Source: Nitrosomonadaceae bacterium (GTDB lineage Bacteria > Pseudomonadota > Gammaproteobacteria > Burkholderiales > Nitrosomonadaceae). From it: DNA of 33,607 nt. The notes under the pieces are model-generated. The model was not told where the DNA came from. It ran no database searches and saw only the letters and a program-made list of their open reading frames with translations. Shown in pieces: positions 7,932 through 16,366 of the stretch (positions are counted from its first letter, which is position 1; each line of letters opens with the position of its first letter). The DNA lies in assembly GCA_030646695.1 (NCBI GenBank), contig JAUSLF010000038.1, positions 1 to 33,607 on the forward strand, written 5' to 3'. Position numbers and translations under genes: made by a program.

Positions 7932-8762
7932 TCAGCCGAACAGGTTGAGCACCCCGTCCAGGCCGACATGATTGAGAGCGTAAGTGGCTTTCTGCTGCAC
8001 GATAGGTTTGGCATGATAAGCAATACTGACGCCGGCTTCCGCCAGCATCTGCAGGTCGTTGGCGCCGTCGCCGATGGCGATCACCTGCCCCTGCTTCAAT
8101 CCCAGCTCATCGCGCACACGTTTCAGCACATCGGCTTTTCCCTGCGCGCCGATGATTTCTCCCAATACCTTGCCGGTGAGTTTATCGTCCACGATTTCAA
8201 GCGTATTGGCGGCGGCGTAATCCAGTCCCAGTCTTGCTTTTAACCTGTCGGTGAAGAATGTGAAGCCGCCCGAAACAAGCAGCGTTCTGATACCTGCTGC
8301 TTGCAGCCGTTGCAACATTTTTCCCGCGCCGGGATTGAGTTGCAGCCGCTCAGTGTAGACCCGGTGCAGCGCTGCCTGATCCAGACCTTGCAGCAACGCC
8401 GTACGGCGCGTAAGACTCTCGGCAAAATCAATTTCACCGCGCATGGTGCTGGCGGTAATTTCCGCCACCTGCGGCTTGACACCTTGCAGATCGGCGATTT
8501 CATCGATGGATTCGATGGCAACGAGGGTTGAATCCATATCCATCGCCACTAGGCCAAAATCGGCAAGCCGCGTGGTCTGTGCCACGAAAGCGAAATCCAG
8601 CCCGACAGCCGCGCAGTATTCTGCTACATTCTCCCGTCGGCTCGCGTCTTTCAGCCGAAAGGCCTGACCGGTGATGCGCTCGATCTGACTGGCCCCGGAG
8701 AGCTTCGCCAGCTCCCTCAAGTCGCTGTTCCCGATCTCGATGCCCTGGATGATGAGGTTCAT
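7932..8762 (-). CDS. serB: Phosphoserine phosphatase SerB
   Basis: The enzyme removes phosphate from O-phosphoserine, the last step of serine synthesis, in the cytoplasm. The 276 residues show the HAD motifs: motif I D-M-D-S-T (75-79, nucleophile Asp75 and acid Asp77), motif II S-G-G (164-166), Lys209 and motif III G-D-G-A-N-D (231-236). The N-terminal 70 residues form a shortened ACT-like regulatory region, shorter than in the 322-residue E. coli protein, as is usual in betaproteobacteria. A GGA lies 8 bp before the ATG. Only 21 bp separate the start codon from the terminal repeat of a MITE-like element, so the promoter must lie in or beyond that element. Confidence 0.95.
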   Translation of the reverse strand: MNLIIQGIEIGNSDLRELAKLSGASQIERITGQAFRLKDASRRENVAEYCAAVGLDFAFVAQTTRLADFGLVAMDMDSTLVAIESIDEIADLQGVKPQVAEITASTMRGEIDFAESLTRRTALLQGLDQAALHRVYTERLQLNPGAGKMLQRLQAAGIRTLLVSGGFTFFTDRLKARLGLDYAAANTLEIVDDKLTGKVLGEIIGAQGKADVLKRVRDELGLKQGQVIAIGDGANDLQMLAEAGVSIAYHAKPIVQQKATYALNHVGLDGVLNLFG

Positions 8763-8783
8763 AAGCCATTCCGATTTATGATC

Positions 8784-9023
8784 AACCTAAATCCGGCAAT
8801 TGATCGTTCATTTTTCAGTTTAACACCATGATTTATAGTGATTTCTTGCATAGATTAACCTTCACCTTTTGGGTGAGTTCGCTACCGGGCAGATTGCACG
8901 ATTTTTGCAGCGCATAGCTGCGTTGCAACTCCCTGGAATGGAATGACCATTCCGCGTCGTTGCGCCTTGCCCTGCACACCAAAAACCGCACACTCTACCC
9001 CGTCCAATTGCCGGATTTAGGTT
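8784..9023. mobile_element. MITE-like element with 19-bp terminal inverted repeats
   Basis: The 19 bp at 8784-8802 (AACCTAAATCCGGCAATTG) are perfectly repeated in inverse orientation at 9005-9023. The 240-bp unit between serB and purT codes for nothing credible. Inside are further hairpins: GCAGC/GCTGC at 8907-8921, and GGAATGG/CCATTCC at 8935-8953 with a 5-base loop. Perfect terminal repeats, small size and no transposase fit a non-autonomous miniature transposable element or a structured intergenic repeat. No clear target-site duplication is seen, and no second copy is in this window. It fills most of the 421-bp serB-purT gap. Confidence 0.7.
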
Positions 9024-9148
9024 CAATTTCTGTTCTGCCCTTGATGCTGGTTTTTGCCAAACACATTTTAGCAACAGACCATATCTTGTATTATCCCGTA
9101 AACGACGATTGAACGCTAAAAACTACATAATCACTTTATTGAGGGCGC

Positions 9149-9199
9149 ATGAAGTCTTCCGCAATTATTTCTTGTGATGAACTATGCATAAACAATTGA
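9149..9199 (+). CDS. Possible 16-codon leader ORF overlapping purT start
   Basis: ATG at 9149 is preceded by GAGGG at 9141-9145, a better ribosome site than that of purT. The frame reads [16 protein letters not shown] and stops with TGA at 9197-9199, so it overlaps the purT start (9184) in another frame. It may couple translation to purT or be chance. No codon run pointing to attenuation is seen. Confidence 0.25.
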   Translation: MKSSAIISCDELCINN

Positions 9200-10395
9200 T
9201 CATCGGCACACCACTCAGTCCCTCCGCCACCAAAATCATGCTGCTGGGCAGCGGTGAACTCGGCAAAGAAGTCATCATTGCATTGCAACGCCTGGGAGTG
9301 GAAACCATCGCCGTGGATCGCTACCCCAATGCGCCGGGTCATCAGGTAGCGCATCGCGCGCATGTGATCAATATGGCCGATGGCGCAGCGCTGCGTGAGT
9401 TGGTCGAACGTGAACAGCCACACATCATCGTCCCAGAGATCGAGGCGATCGCTACCGGCATGCTGATGGAAATAGAGCGAGCGGGGTTGGCACGCGTCAT
9501 TCCCACCGCGCGCGCCGCGCAGCTCACCATGCATCGCGAGGGTATCCGCTGCCTTGCGGCGGAAACGCTGGGTTTGCCGACTTCGCCGTATGCTTTTGCC
9601 GATAGCCTGGAAGAATTGCGCGCGGCGATTGACAGCGGCATCGGCTACCCTTGCGTGGTAAAGCCGGTGATGTCCTCTTCTGGCAAAGGACAATCGAAAA
9701 TTGACACCGCGGCGGAGGTGGCAGCGGCGTGGGACTACGCCGCCAGCGGCAGCCGGATAAACCAGGGACGGGTGATCGTTGAGGGCTTCGTTCATTTCGA
9801 TTATGAAATCACCCAGCTTACCGTACGCGCAATGAGTGCGCAGGGTGAAGTGGAAACACATTTCTGCGAACCCATCGGCCATATTCAGATTCACGGCGAT
9901 TATGTGGAAAGCTGGCAACCACAACCGATGTCCCCGCTGGCGCTGCAGCGTACGCGTGACATTGCCCAAAAGATTACCGATAACCTCGGTGGTTTAGGCA
10001 TCTTCGGCGTAGAGCTGTTCGTCAAAAATGATGAAGTGTGGTTCAGCGAAGTCAGTCCGCGCCCGCACGATACCGGTATGGTGACGATGTGCAGCCAGGT
10101 GCAGAACGAATTCGAGCTGCATGCTCGCGCCATACTCGGCTTACCGGTGAACACTGCCTTACGCTCGCCGGGGGCAAGTGCGGTAATCTACGGGCAACTG
10201 GAACAACAGGGTATCGCTTTCGCGGGAGTGGACGCTGCGCTGCGCGTGCCGCAAAGTGATTTGCGTCTGTTCGGCAAACCGGGGGCGTTTGTGCAACGTC
10301 GCATGGGGGTAGCGCTGGCGAACGGTGCGGATACCGCCGAGGCGAGGGTGCGTGCCAAACTCGTGGCAAGCCGGGTGGTACCAGTCAAGATTTAG
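9184..10395 (+). CDS. purT: Formate-dependent GAR transformylase PurT
   Basis: PurT uses formate and ATP to formylate glycinamide ribonucleotide in de novo purine synthesis, bypassing the folate-dependent PurN. The 403 residues match the family (392 in E. coli) with a 10-residue longer N-terminus. Visible are G-S-G-E-L-G-K-E (22-29, phosphate-binding loop for GAR), P-E-I-E-A-I (84-89), the ATP-grasp signature [14 protein letters not shown] (158-171) and the [11 protein letters not shown] metal/active-site stretch near 287-297. A stop codon lies in frame just upstream, so 9184 is the first possible ATG; its ribosome site is weak. A short leader ORF overlaps the start. Confidence 0.95.
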   Translation: MHKQLIIGTPLSPSATKIMLLGSGELGKEVIIALQRLGVETIAVDRYPNAPGHQVAHRAHVINMADGAALRELVEREQPHIIVPEIEAIATGMLMEIERAGLARVIPTARAAQLTMHREGIRCLAAETLGLPTSPYAFADSLEELRAAIDSGIGYPCVVKPVMSSSGKGQSKIDTAAEVAAAWDYAASGSRINQGRVIVEGFVHFDYEITQLTVRAMSAQGEVETHFCEPIGHIQIHGDYVESWQPQPMSPLALQRTRDIAQKITDNLGGLGIFGVELFVKNDEVWFSEVSPRPHDTGMVTMCSQVQNEFELHARAILGLPVNTALRSPGASAVIYGQLEQQGIAFAGVDAALRVPQSDLRLFGKPGAFVQRRMGVALANGADTAEARVRAKLVASRVVPVKI

Positions 10396-10465
10396 CAGTA
10401 GAACGAAAGTTGACCTGCATGCACATTGTGGTACGGTAGCAGTATCAGGATCGGGAGGTGACAAA

Positions 10466-10858
10466 ATGTCAGAATTATTGGCACAACCAGACAAACCATG
10501 CGACTTGCTTAGAACTTCAGCAGCATGGACAGTTGCGATGCTGCTGGGCGTTAGCATGACAGGCTGCAGCCTGTTGAAGTCGACCCCGCGCCCGGCCCCG
10601 GCAGCTTCAACCTCGGCGGCCCCAGCCCCGGTTGCCTCAGCACCGGCTGTCTCAACTCCGGCAGTTACATCTGCAGCACCCGACCCCTGCGCGGTGCAGC
10701 AACGTGAAATCGAACGCCTGCAGCAGTTACTGGCGGAGAAGGAAGCACTGATCCGCAGCCAGCAGATTCGTCAGCGGGAACCAGCCAAGACATCACAGGA
10801 ATCTGCCACGCAGCCTAGCCGTGTCCGGGTGGAGTTGCGCCGACTGCCCGCGCAGTGA
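10466..10858 (+). CDS. Small Ala/Pro-rich lipoprotein with coiled coil
   Basis: The protein has 130 residues. The start at 10466 is chosen because GGGAGGTG at 10453-10460 is an excellent ribosome site; a longer frame from 10325 overlaps purT. A hydrophobic segment (about 18-33) ends in S-M-T-G-C, a lipobox-like site, so it is probably a lipoprotein with a long n-region. An Ala/Pro/Ser-rich linker (about 40-75) leads to a short coiled coil (QQREIERLQQLLAEKEALIR) and a basic end. This layout, lipid anchor then flexible spacer then helix, suits a periplasm-spanning structural or adaptor protein. No family is recognised and the function is unknown. It is convergent with mfd. Confidence 0.65.
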   Translation: MSELLAQPDKPCDLLRTSAAWTVAMLLGVSMTGCSLLKSTPRPAPAASTSAAPAPVASAPAVSTPAVTSAAPDPCAVQQREIERLQQLLAEKEALIRSQQIRQREPAKTSQESATQPSRVRVELRRLPAQ

Positions 10859-10964
10859 TGCGACGAAACTGGGCGTGCTGAGAAAAGCTTCTGCATTGAC
10901 CGCGCAGGCGGATAACAGGCCTCAGGAAATCTCTGCACAAGCCTTCCATAAAACGCCGTATTTT

Positions 10965-13900
10965 TTACCTGCTCAACTCGTTGAGCAGATTTCTTATCCG
11001 CGCCACCCGCTGCGCCACCCCCGGAATCTGTACCTGAATTTTCAGGCGATCAGGGCCGGAGAGTTTGTATTCGCGACTGCTCTGGATGAGGGCGATAATT
11101 TTGGCCGCATCCACTGGCGGGTTAGGAATGAATTGCACCCGGATGCTGTCGGCGCTGGCGTCTATGCGCATAATGCCCATGGGCTTGGCGGCGGTACGCA
11201 GACGGTGGCAGTCCAGCAGCGCTCTGGCGGGATCGGGCAGGAGGCCGAAACGGTCAATCAATTCCCGCTGCATGTCATCCAGTTGCTCATCATTTTCACA
11301 ATTGGCCATACGCTTGTACAGCACCAGGCGCTCGTGTATGTCATTGCAATAATCGTCCGGCAACAGTGCGGGTACGTGCAGATTGATTTCGGTGGCAATG
11401 CCCAGAGGGTGCTGCATATCCGGCTCACGGCCTTCTTTCAGCGACTTGACGGCGGCATCCAGCATGGAACTATAGAGATTGAAGCCGATCTCCTGCATTT
11501 CGCCACTTTGTGACTCACCCAGAACTTCTCCCGCACCGCGGATTTCCAGATCGTGCATGGCCAGATAAAAACCCGCGCCCAGCTCTTCCATCGTCTGAAT
11601 GGCATCGAGACGTTTTCTTGCCTGTGCGCCCAGAGCTTCCTCCTCCGGTATCAGCAGATAGGCGTAAGCCTGGTGATGGGAGCGGCCTACCCGCCCGCGC
11701 AACTGGTGCAATTGGGCAAGGCCGAACTTGTCCGCACGGTTGATAATGATGGTATTGGCGCTGGGAACATCAATGCCAGTCTCGATAATGGTGGTGCATA
11801 GCAGCAGATTGAATCGCTGCTGGTAGAAATCCCGCATCACGTGTTCCAGTTCGCGCTCGCGCATCTGCCCGTGAGCGATATGGATACGCGCTTCCGGCAA
11901 TAGCCGCGTGAGCTTGTCGCACATCGACTGAATGGTGTCCACTTCGTTGTGCAGGAAATATATCTGCCCGCCGCGCTTCAATTCGCGCAGACACGCCTCG
12001 CGTATGATTCCCTCGGAGAAACGACTGACGAAAGTCTTGATGGCAAGCCGCCGCTGCGGCGCGGTGGCGATCACCGAGAAATCGCGCAGACCTTCCAGCG
12101 ACATAGCGAGTGTGCGCGGAATCGGCGTGGCGGTAAGCGTCAGCACGTCCACTTCAGCACGGAGACTCTTCAACTGCTCTTTCTGGCGTACACCGAAGCG
12201 GTGTTCCTCGTCTATGATGACCAGTCCCAGGTTTTTGAATTTGATCCCTTTCTGGATCAGCTTGTGGGTGCCGATGACAATATCTATTTCACCCTTGGCC
12301 AACCCTGCCAGTGCCTGGGTTTGTTCCTTGGCTGAGCGGAAGCGCGACAGCTCGGCGATTTTTACCGGCCATTGCCCGGCAATCAGACTAAAACGATCGG
12401 AAAAATTCTGGAAATGTTGCTCCGCCAACAGCGTGGTAGGCACCAGCACCGCCACCTGTTTACCATCGGCAACAGCGACGAAAGCCGCTCGCAATGCCAC
12501 TTCGGTTTTACCGAAACCCACATCGCCACAGATCAGTCGATCCATTGGTTTGCCCGAAGTCAAATCTTCGATCACCGCACGGATAGCAGCAGCCTGGTCG
12601 GGCGTTTCCTCGAAACCGAAGCCTTCGGCAAAAGCCTCATAATCGTGTTGCCTGAGGCCAAATGCATGACCCTGGCGAGTAGCCCGCTGGGCATAAAGAT
12701 TAAGCAGCTCTGCAGCAGTGTCGCGCACTTGCTGCATCGCCTTGCGCTTGGCTTTGTCCCACTGGCCACTGCCGAGTTTGTGCAGCGGCGCGGCTTCGGG
12801 TGAAGCGCCGCTGTAGCGTCCGATCAGGTGCAGTTGCGACACCGGCACGTAAAGTTTGTCGCCGCCATCGTATTCCAGTGCCATGAATTCTGCCGCGCCC
12901 TCTCCCAGATCCATGCTCACCAGGCCCAGGTAGCGGCCAATGCCATGTTGTTCGTGCACCACCGGGTCGCCCGGTTTGATTTCGGACAGGTCGCGCAGCA
13001 TTGCGTCCACCGACATGGCTTTGCGCGAATCGCGCTCATGCTGCCGGTGACGCCCATGTAAATGCGTGGCATAGAGCTCGCTCTCGGTGACGAAAGCAGA
13101 TTTTTCTCCGGGCAGGATAAAGCCGTTGTAGAGTGGAGCTACGCCAAGCATGAACGGCTGGCTACTTGCCAGAAATTGTGCATAGTCATCGCAGGCGACG
13201 GGATGCAGGTCGTATTGCCGCAGATAGTCAGAGATCAGTTCGCGCCTGCCGAGACTTTCCGCCAGCAGCAGCACCCGCCCGCCGGGTGCTGTGAACGTGG
13301 CAATGAACGCGGCGAGTTTTTCCGCTGGATTGGCAGCGCGGCGATCCACCTGAATAAAAGGTAGCGGGGTGGTAAAACTCTGGCCCCCAGGTTTTGCGTC
13401 CGTGGTTTCAGACTGAATTTCGATGCGCGGATAAGGCTTGAGTGCGCCGCAGAAAGCCTCCATCGTGAGAAAGAGTTCCCGCGGTTGCAGCAACGGCCGG
13501 TCGCTGTCGCCACGCAGCAACTGATAGCGCGTCTGCGTGTCATGCCAGAAGTTCTCTATTGCCGGGGAAAGGTCGTGATGCAGGCATAGCGGCATGGTTT
13601 GCGGCAAATAATCGAACAGCGTTGCGGTCTGCTCAAAAAACAACGGCAGATAATATTCGATGCCTGTGGGTGCAACGCCTTTGCTTACACCCTTGTAAAT
13701 ACTGCTCCGCGATGGGTCGCCCTCGAATTTTTCACGAAAATTACCACGAAACCGAGTACGGCCTTCTTCGTCAAGAGGGAATTCGCGTGCCGGCAACAAC
13801 CGTATTTCACTGACCGGATAAACGCTGCGCTGCGTATCCACATCAAAAGTGCGGATGGTCTCGATTTCGTTGTCCAGCAGATCGATGCGGTAGGGTAACG

Positions 13901-14420
13901 GACTGCCCATCGGGAACAGGTCAATCAAACCACCACGTACGCTGTATTCTCCCGGTGCAAGCACTTGGGTTACATGCGTGTAGCCCGCCAGGGTCATCTG
14001 GCCGCGGAGCGCGTTCAGGTTGAGCGCTTCTCCCTGTTTGAGGAAGAAAGTATGCGCCGCGAGATATTCCCGTGGCGGCAGGCGGTAGAGCGCGGTGGTG
14101 ACAGGAACGATCAGCACGTCGCAGGCACCGCTCATGACCTGATAAAGCGTGGCGAGACGTTCAGAAATCAGGTCATGGTGGGGCGAGAAGTTGTCATAGG
14201 GCAGCGTCTCCCAATCCGGCAGCAGATTGATTTTAAGTTCGGGCGCAAAAAAAGGAATCTCCTCCAACAATCTTTGTGCGGCTAGCGCACTGGCCGCGAT
14301 GATAGCAACAGGTCTTGCCTGCTGCGCCAACCGGGCGAGGGCGAGGGTATCGCCGGAGCCGTCAAAATGCGGATAACGGATTACGGAGCCGGGCGAGGGG
14401 GGAGTAAGCTTGAATTGCAT
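10965..14420 (-). CDS. mfd: Transcription-repair coupling factor Mfd
   Basis: Mfd removes RNA polymerase stalled at DNA lesions and recruits UvrA. From the ATG at 14420 the protein has 1151 residues, close to E. coli Mfd (1148). It has the UvrB-like N-terminal part, the RNA-polymerase-interaction region (H-E-Q-H-G-I-G-R-Y-L-G, about 500-560), a RecG-like SF2 translocase with Walker A G-D-V-G-F-G-K-T-E (632-640) and D-E-E-H (737-740), the R-G-R-V-G-R motif VI and a C-terminal TRCF domain. An earlier in-frame ATG at 14474 lies only about 12 bp from a TATAAT hexamer (14486-14491), so it would be nearly leaderless and 14420 is preferred. recJ lies upstream in the same orientation. Confidence 0.95.
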   Translation of the reverse strand: MQFKLTPPSPGSVIRYPHFDGSGDTLALARLAQQARPVAIIAASALAAQRLLEEIPFFAPELKINLLPDWETLPYDNFSPHHDLISERLATLYQVMSGACDVLIVPVTTALYRLPPREYLAAHTFFLKQGEALNLNALRGQMTLAGYTHVTQVLAPGEYSVRGGLIDLFPMGSPLPYRIDLLDNEIETIRTFDVDTQRSVYPVSEIRLLPAREFPLDEEGRTRFRGNFREKFEGDPSRSSIYKGVSKGVAPTGIEYYLPLFFEQTATLFDYLPQTMPLCLHHDLSPAIENFWHDTQTRYQLLRGDSDRPLLQPRELFLTMEAFCGALKPYPRIEIQSETTDAKPGGQSFTTPLPFIQVDRRAANPAEKLAAFIATFTAPGGRVLLLAESLGRRELISDYLRQYDLHPVACDDYAQFLASSQPFMLGVAPLYNGFILPGEKSAFVTESELYATHLHGRHRQHERDSRKAMSVDAMLRDLSEIKPGDPVVHEQHGIGRYLGLVSMDLGEGAAEFMALEYDGGDKLYVPVSQLHLIGRYSGASPEAAPLHKLGSGQWDKAKRKAMQQVRDTAAELLNLYAQRATRQGHAFGLRQHDYEAFAEGFGFEETPDQAAAIRAVIEDLTSGKPMDRLICGDVGFGKTEVALRAAFVAVADGKQVAVLVPTTLLAEQHFQNFSDRFSLIAGQWPVKIAELSRFRSAKEQTQALAGLAKGEIDIVIGTHKLIQKGIKFKNLGLVIIDEEHRFGVRQKEQLKSLRAEVDVLTLTATPIPRTLAMSLEGLRDFSVIATAPQRRLAIKTFVSRFSEGIIREACLRELKRGGQIYFLHNEVDTIQSMCDKLTRLLPEARIHIAHGQMRERELEHVMRDFYQQRFNLLLCTTIIETGIDVPSANTIIINRADKFGLAQLHQLRGRVGRSHHQAYAYLLIPEEEALGAQARKRLDAIQTMEELGAGFYLAMHDLEIRGAGEVLGESQSGEMQEIGFNLYSSMLDAAVKSLKEGREPDMQHPLGIATEINLHVPALLPDDYCNDIHERLVLYKRMANCENDEQLDDMQRELIDRFGLLPDPARALLDCHRLRTAAKPMGIMRIDASADSIRVQFIPNPPVDAAKIIALIQSSREYKLSGPDRLKIQVQIPGVAQRVARIRNLLNELSR

Positions 14421-14485
14421 CTGGGGCGTTGTCGTAGATGGGCAGGCAAACAATGAACACCCATCGCTCCACATAAAAGGCGGAC

Positions 14486-14491
14486 ATTATA
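14486..14491 (-). promoter_or_regulatory. Candidate -10 element for mfd
   Basis: On the minus strand this reads TATAAT, a perfect sigma-70 -10 hexamer. It lies about 66 bp before the preferred mfd start at 14420. No good -35 hexamer is found 16-18 bp upstream, so the call is tentative. Confidence 0.3.
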
Positions 14492-14556
14492 TGCCAGTTA
14501 GCAGGCTACATTCTTCCGCTAAGTGGAAATCAGGATACCCGATTTACAAACAAGCC

Positions 14557-16272
14557 CTAGGATTGTGCCCAGTGATCAAGGACGAGTTGCAGGGTAGTGT
14601 TGCCGTTATATTCGTTTACTTGCAGACGGTAAACGGCATCTATCACTTCCGGAAGCGGGTCATTGTGAAAAAACAGCATGGCATCATGAGCACTGCCCGG
14701 TTCCCCTGACCCCTGTTTTCTCAGTTTTAATTTGAGATGTTTCTCGCCAACTACCCGCTGATGCTCTACGCGGAAACGTGCGTTGAATGCAGGCTGGGGA
14801 AAACCCTGCCCCCATACCTGCTTCATTAGGTACTGCGCCAATTCCAGATTCATTTCGGACTCACCCAGATCACCGTCGGTTTCGATGATGCGCGTGAGAT
14901 CGGTGGGGGTAAGCAGTGTCTGGGCAGCTTGCTCGAAAGCATCACGGAATTTCTCAAAATCGCTGGCGCACAGGGTCAGCCCTGCAGCGGCAGCGTGGCC
15001 GCCGAATTTGAGCAGCAGAGCAGGATGACGCTTGGAAACGAGATCCAATGCGTCGCGCAGATGGAACCCCGGAATGGATCGCCCCGACCCCTTTATTTCA
15101 CCATCATTACCGGGCGCGAAGGCGATCACCGGGCGATGGAATTTATCTTTCATGCGTGATGCAAGTATACCAATCACCCCCTGATGCCAGCTCGGATCGA
15201 ATAGACTAAGGCTGTAACCATCTTCGGGCTTCATAGAATCGAGCGCGGCCAGCGCCTTGTCCTGCATATCCGCTTCGATTTCACGGCGCTGGCGATTGAG
15301 TGCATCGAGCTGAAGAGCCATTTGTGCGGCACGGGATTCATCATCCGTAATCAGGCACTCAATGCCTACTGTCATATCATCGAGCCGTCCCGCAGCGTTC
15401 AACCTCGGTCCCAGCATAAAACCCAGTTCATAGGTGAAGGTCTTGCGAAAATCTCGCCGCGCCACTTGCAGCAGAGCATTTATGCCCGCACAGCCGCGTC
15501 CCGCACGGATGCGCTGCAAACCCTGCTGTACCAGAATGCGGTTGTTATCATCAAGCTTCACCACGTCGGCAACGGTGCCCAGCGCCACCAAATCAAGCAG
15601 ACTGGCGAGATTGGGTTCTTTTCCGCTGAGGCCGAATGCCCCGCGGGCGCGCAACTCCGCCCGCAACGCCAGCATCAGGTAAAACATCACGCCCACTCCG
15701 GCAAGATTCTTGCTGGGGAAATCGCAGCCGAGTTGATTGGGATTCACAATGGCGATGGCATCGGGCAATTCATCCCCCGGCAGGTGATGATCGGTGACCA
15801 GCACCTGCATGCCGAGACGGTTGGCTTCAGCCACACCCTCCACACTGGCGATGCCGTTGTCTACCGTGATAAGTATGTCGGGACGCTGTGTGCTAGTGGC
15901 AGCCAAGCGCACGATTTCTGGCGTCAAACCATAACCGTATTCGAAACGATTGGGAACGAGGTAATCCACTATCGCGCCAAATTTTCTCAGCGCGCGCATC
16001 CCCACGGCGCAGGCGGTAGCACCGTCAGAATCATAATCCGCTACGATCAGCAGGCGCTTTCCCGCAGCGATGGCATCGGCGAGAAATACTGCCATCATGG
16101 AAATATTTTTCAGGCGTTCGAACGGAATCAACTGGGACAGTTCGGCTTCGAGTTGATCTGGCTTCCCGATACCTCTGGCAGCGTAGACACGAGCCAGGAC
16201 AGGGTGGAGGCCATGCTGGATCAGCATCTCGAAGGCATGCGGAGAGTAATTGCGGACGATAATGTTGGGCAT
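14557..16272 (-). CDS. recJ: Single-stranded-DNA exonuclease RecJ
   Basis: RecJ degrades single-stranded DNA 5' to 3' in recombination, mismatch and base-excision repair. The 571 residues match the family (577 in E. coli). The DHH-family metal motifs are all present: D-Y-D-S-D-G (79-84), V-D-N-G (137-140), T-D-H-H-L-P-G (160-166) and N-P-N-Q (177-180). The DHHA1 part has K-F-G-G-H-A-A-A-A-G (about 423-432). It is transcribed toward mfd with a 136-bp gap to the preferred mfd start; both are DNA-repair genes but mfd may have its own promoter. No strong ribosome site is visible before the ATG at 16272. The long open frame on the opposite strand (15322-16308) is a shadow. Confidence 0.95.
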   Translation of the reverse strand: MPNIIVRNYSPHAFEMLIQHGLHPVLARVYAARGIGKPDQLEAELSQLIPFERLKNISMMAVFLADAIAAGKRLLIVADYDSDGATACAVGMRALRKFGAIVDYLVPNRFEYGYGLTPEIVRLAATSTQRPDILITVDNGIASVEGVAEANRLGMQVLVTDHHLPGDELPDAIAIVNPNQLGCDFPSKNLAGVGVMFYLMLALRAELRARGAFGLSGKEPNLASLLDLVALGTVADVVKLDDNNRILVQQGLQRIRAGRGCAGINALLQVARRDFRKTFTYELGFMLGPRLNAAGRLDDMTVGIECLITDDESRAAQMALQLDALNRQRREIEADMQDKALAALDSMKPEDGYSLSLFDPSWHQGVIGILASRMKDKFHRPVIAFAPGNDGEIKGSGRSIPGFHLRDALDLVSKRHPALLLKFGGHAAAAGLTLCASDFEKFRDAFEQAAQTLLTPTDLTRIIETDGDLGESEMNLELAQYLMKQVWGQGFPQPAFNARFRVEHQRVVGEKHLKLKLRKQGSGEPGSAHDAMLFFHNDPLPEVIDAVYRLQVNEYNGNTTLQLVLDHWAQS

Positions 16273-16366
16273 GCGCTAGACATTGGGACTTTTGGTCCCC
16301 CAGTATAACGCCAACCATCCCGATTGACCGTCGATGCCAGTGGACACTGGTCATCAGTGTCAGAAA

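Noticed and set aside
8862..9074. 70-residue open frame on the minus strand
   Set aside because: It lies mostly within the MITE-like element, has a Cys/Arg-rich chance composition and runs past the terminal repeat.
11932..12642. 236-residue open frame on the plus strand
   Set aside because: It is antisense to the helicase part of mfd and has no independent support.
15322..16308. 328-residue open frame on the plus strand
   Set aside because: It is fully antisense to recJ, whose motifs are complete, and has no recognised domain or ribosome site.
16337..16360. Two overlapping short dyads (CCAGTG/CACTGG and ACACTG/CAGTGT) between the EAL gene and recJ
   Set aside because: Stems are short, mutually exclusive and lack a T run; a switch is possible but unsupported.
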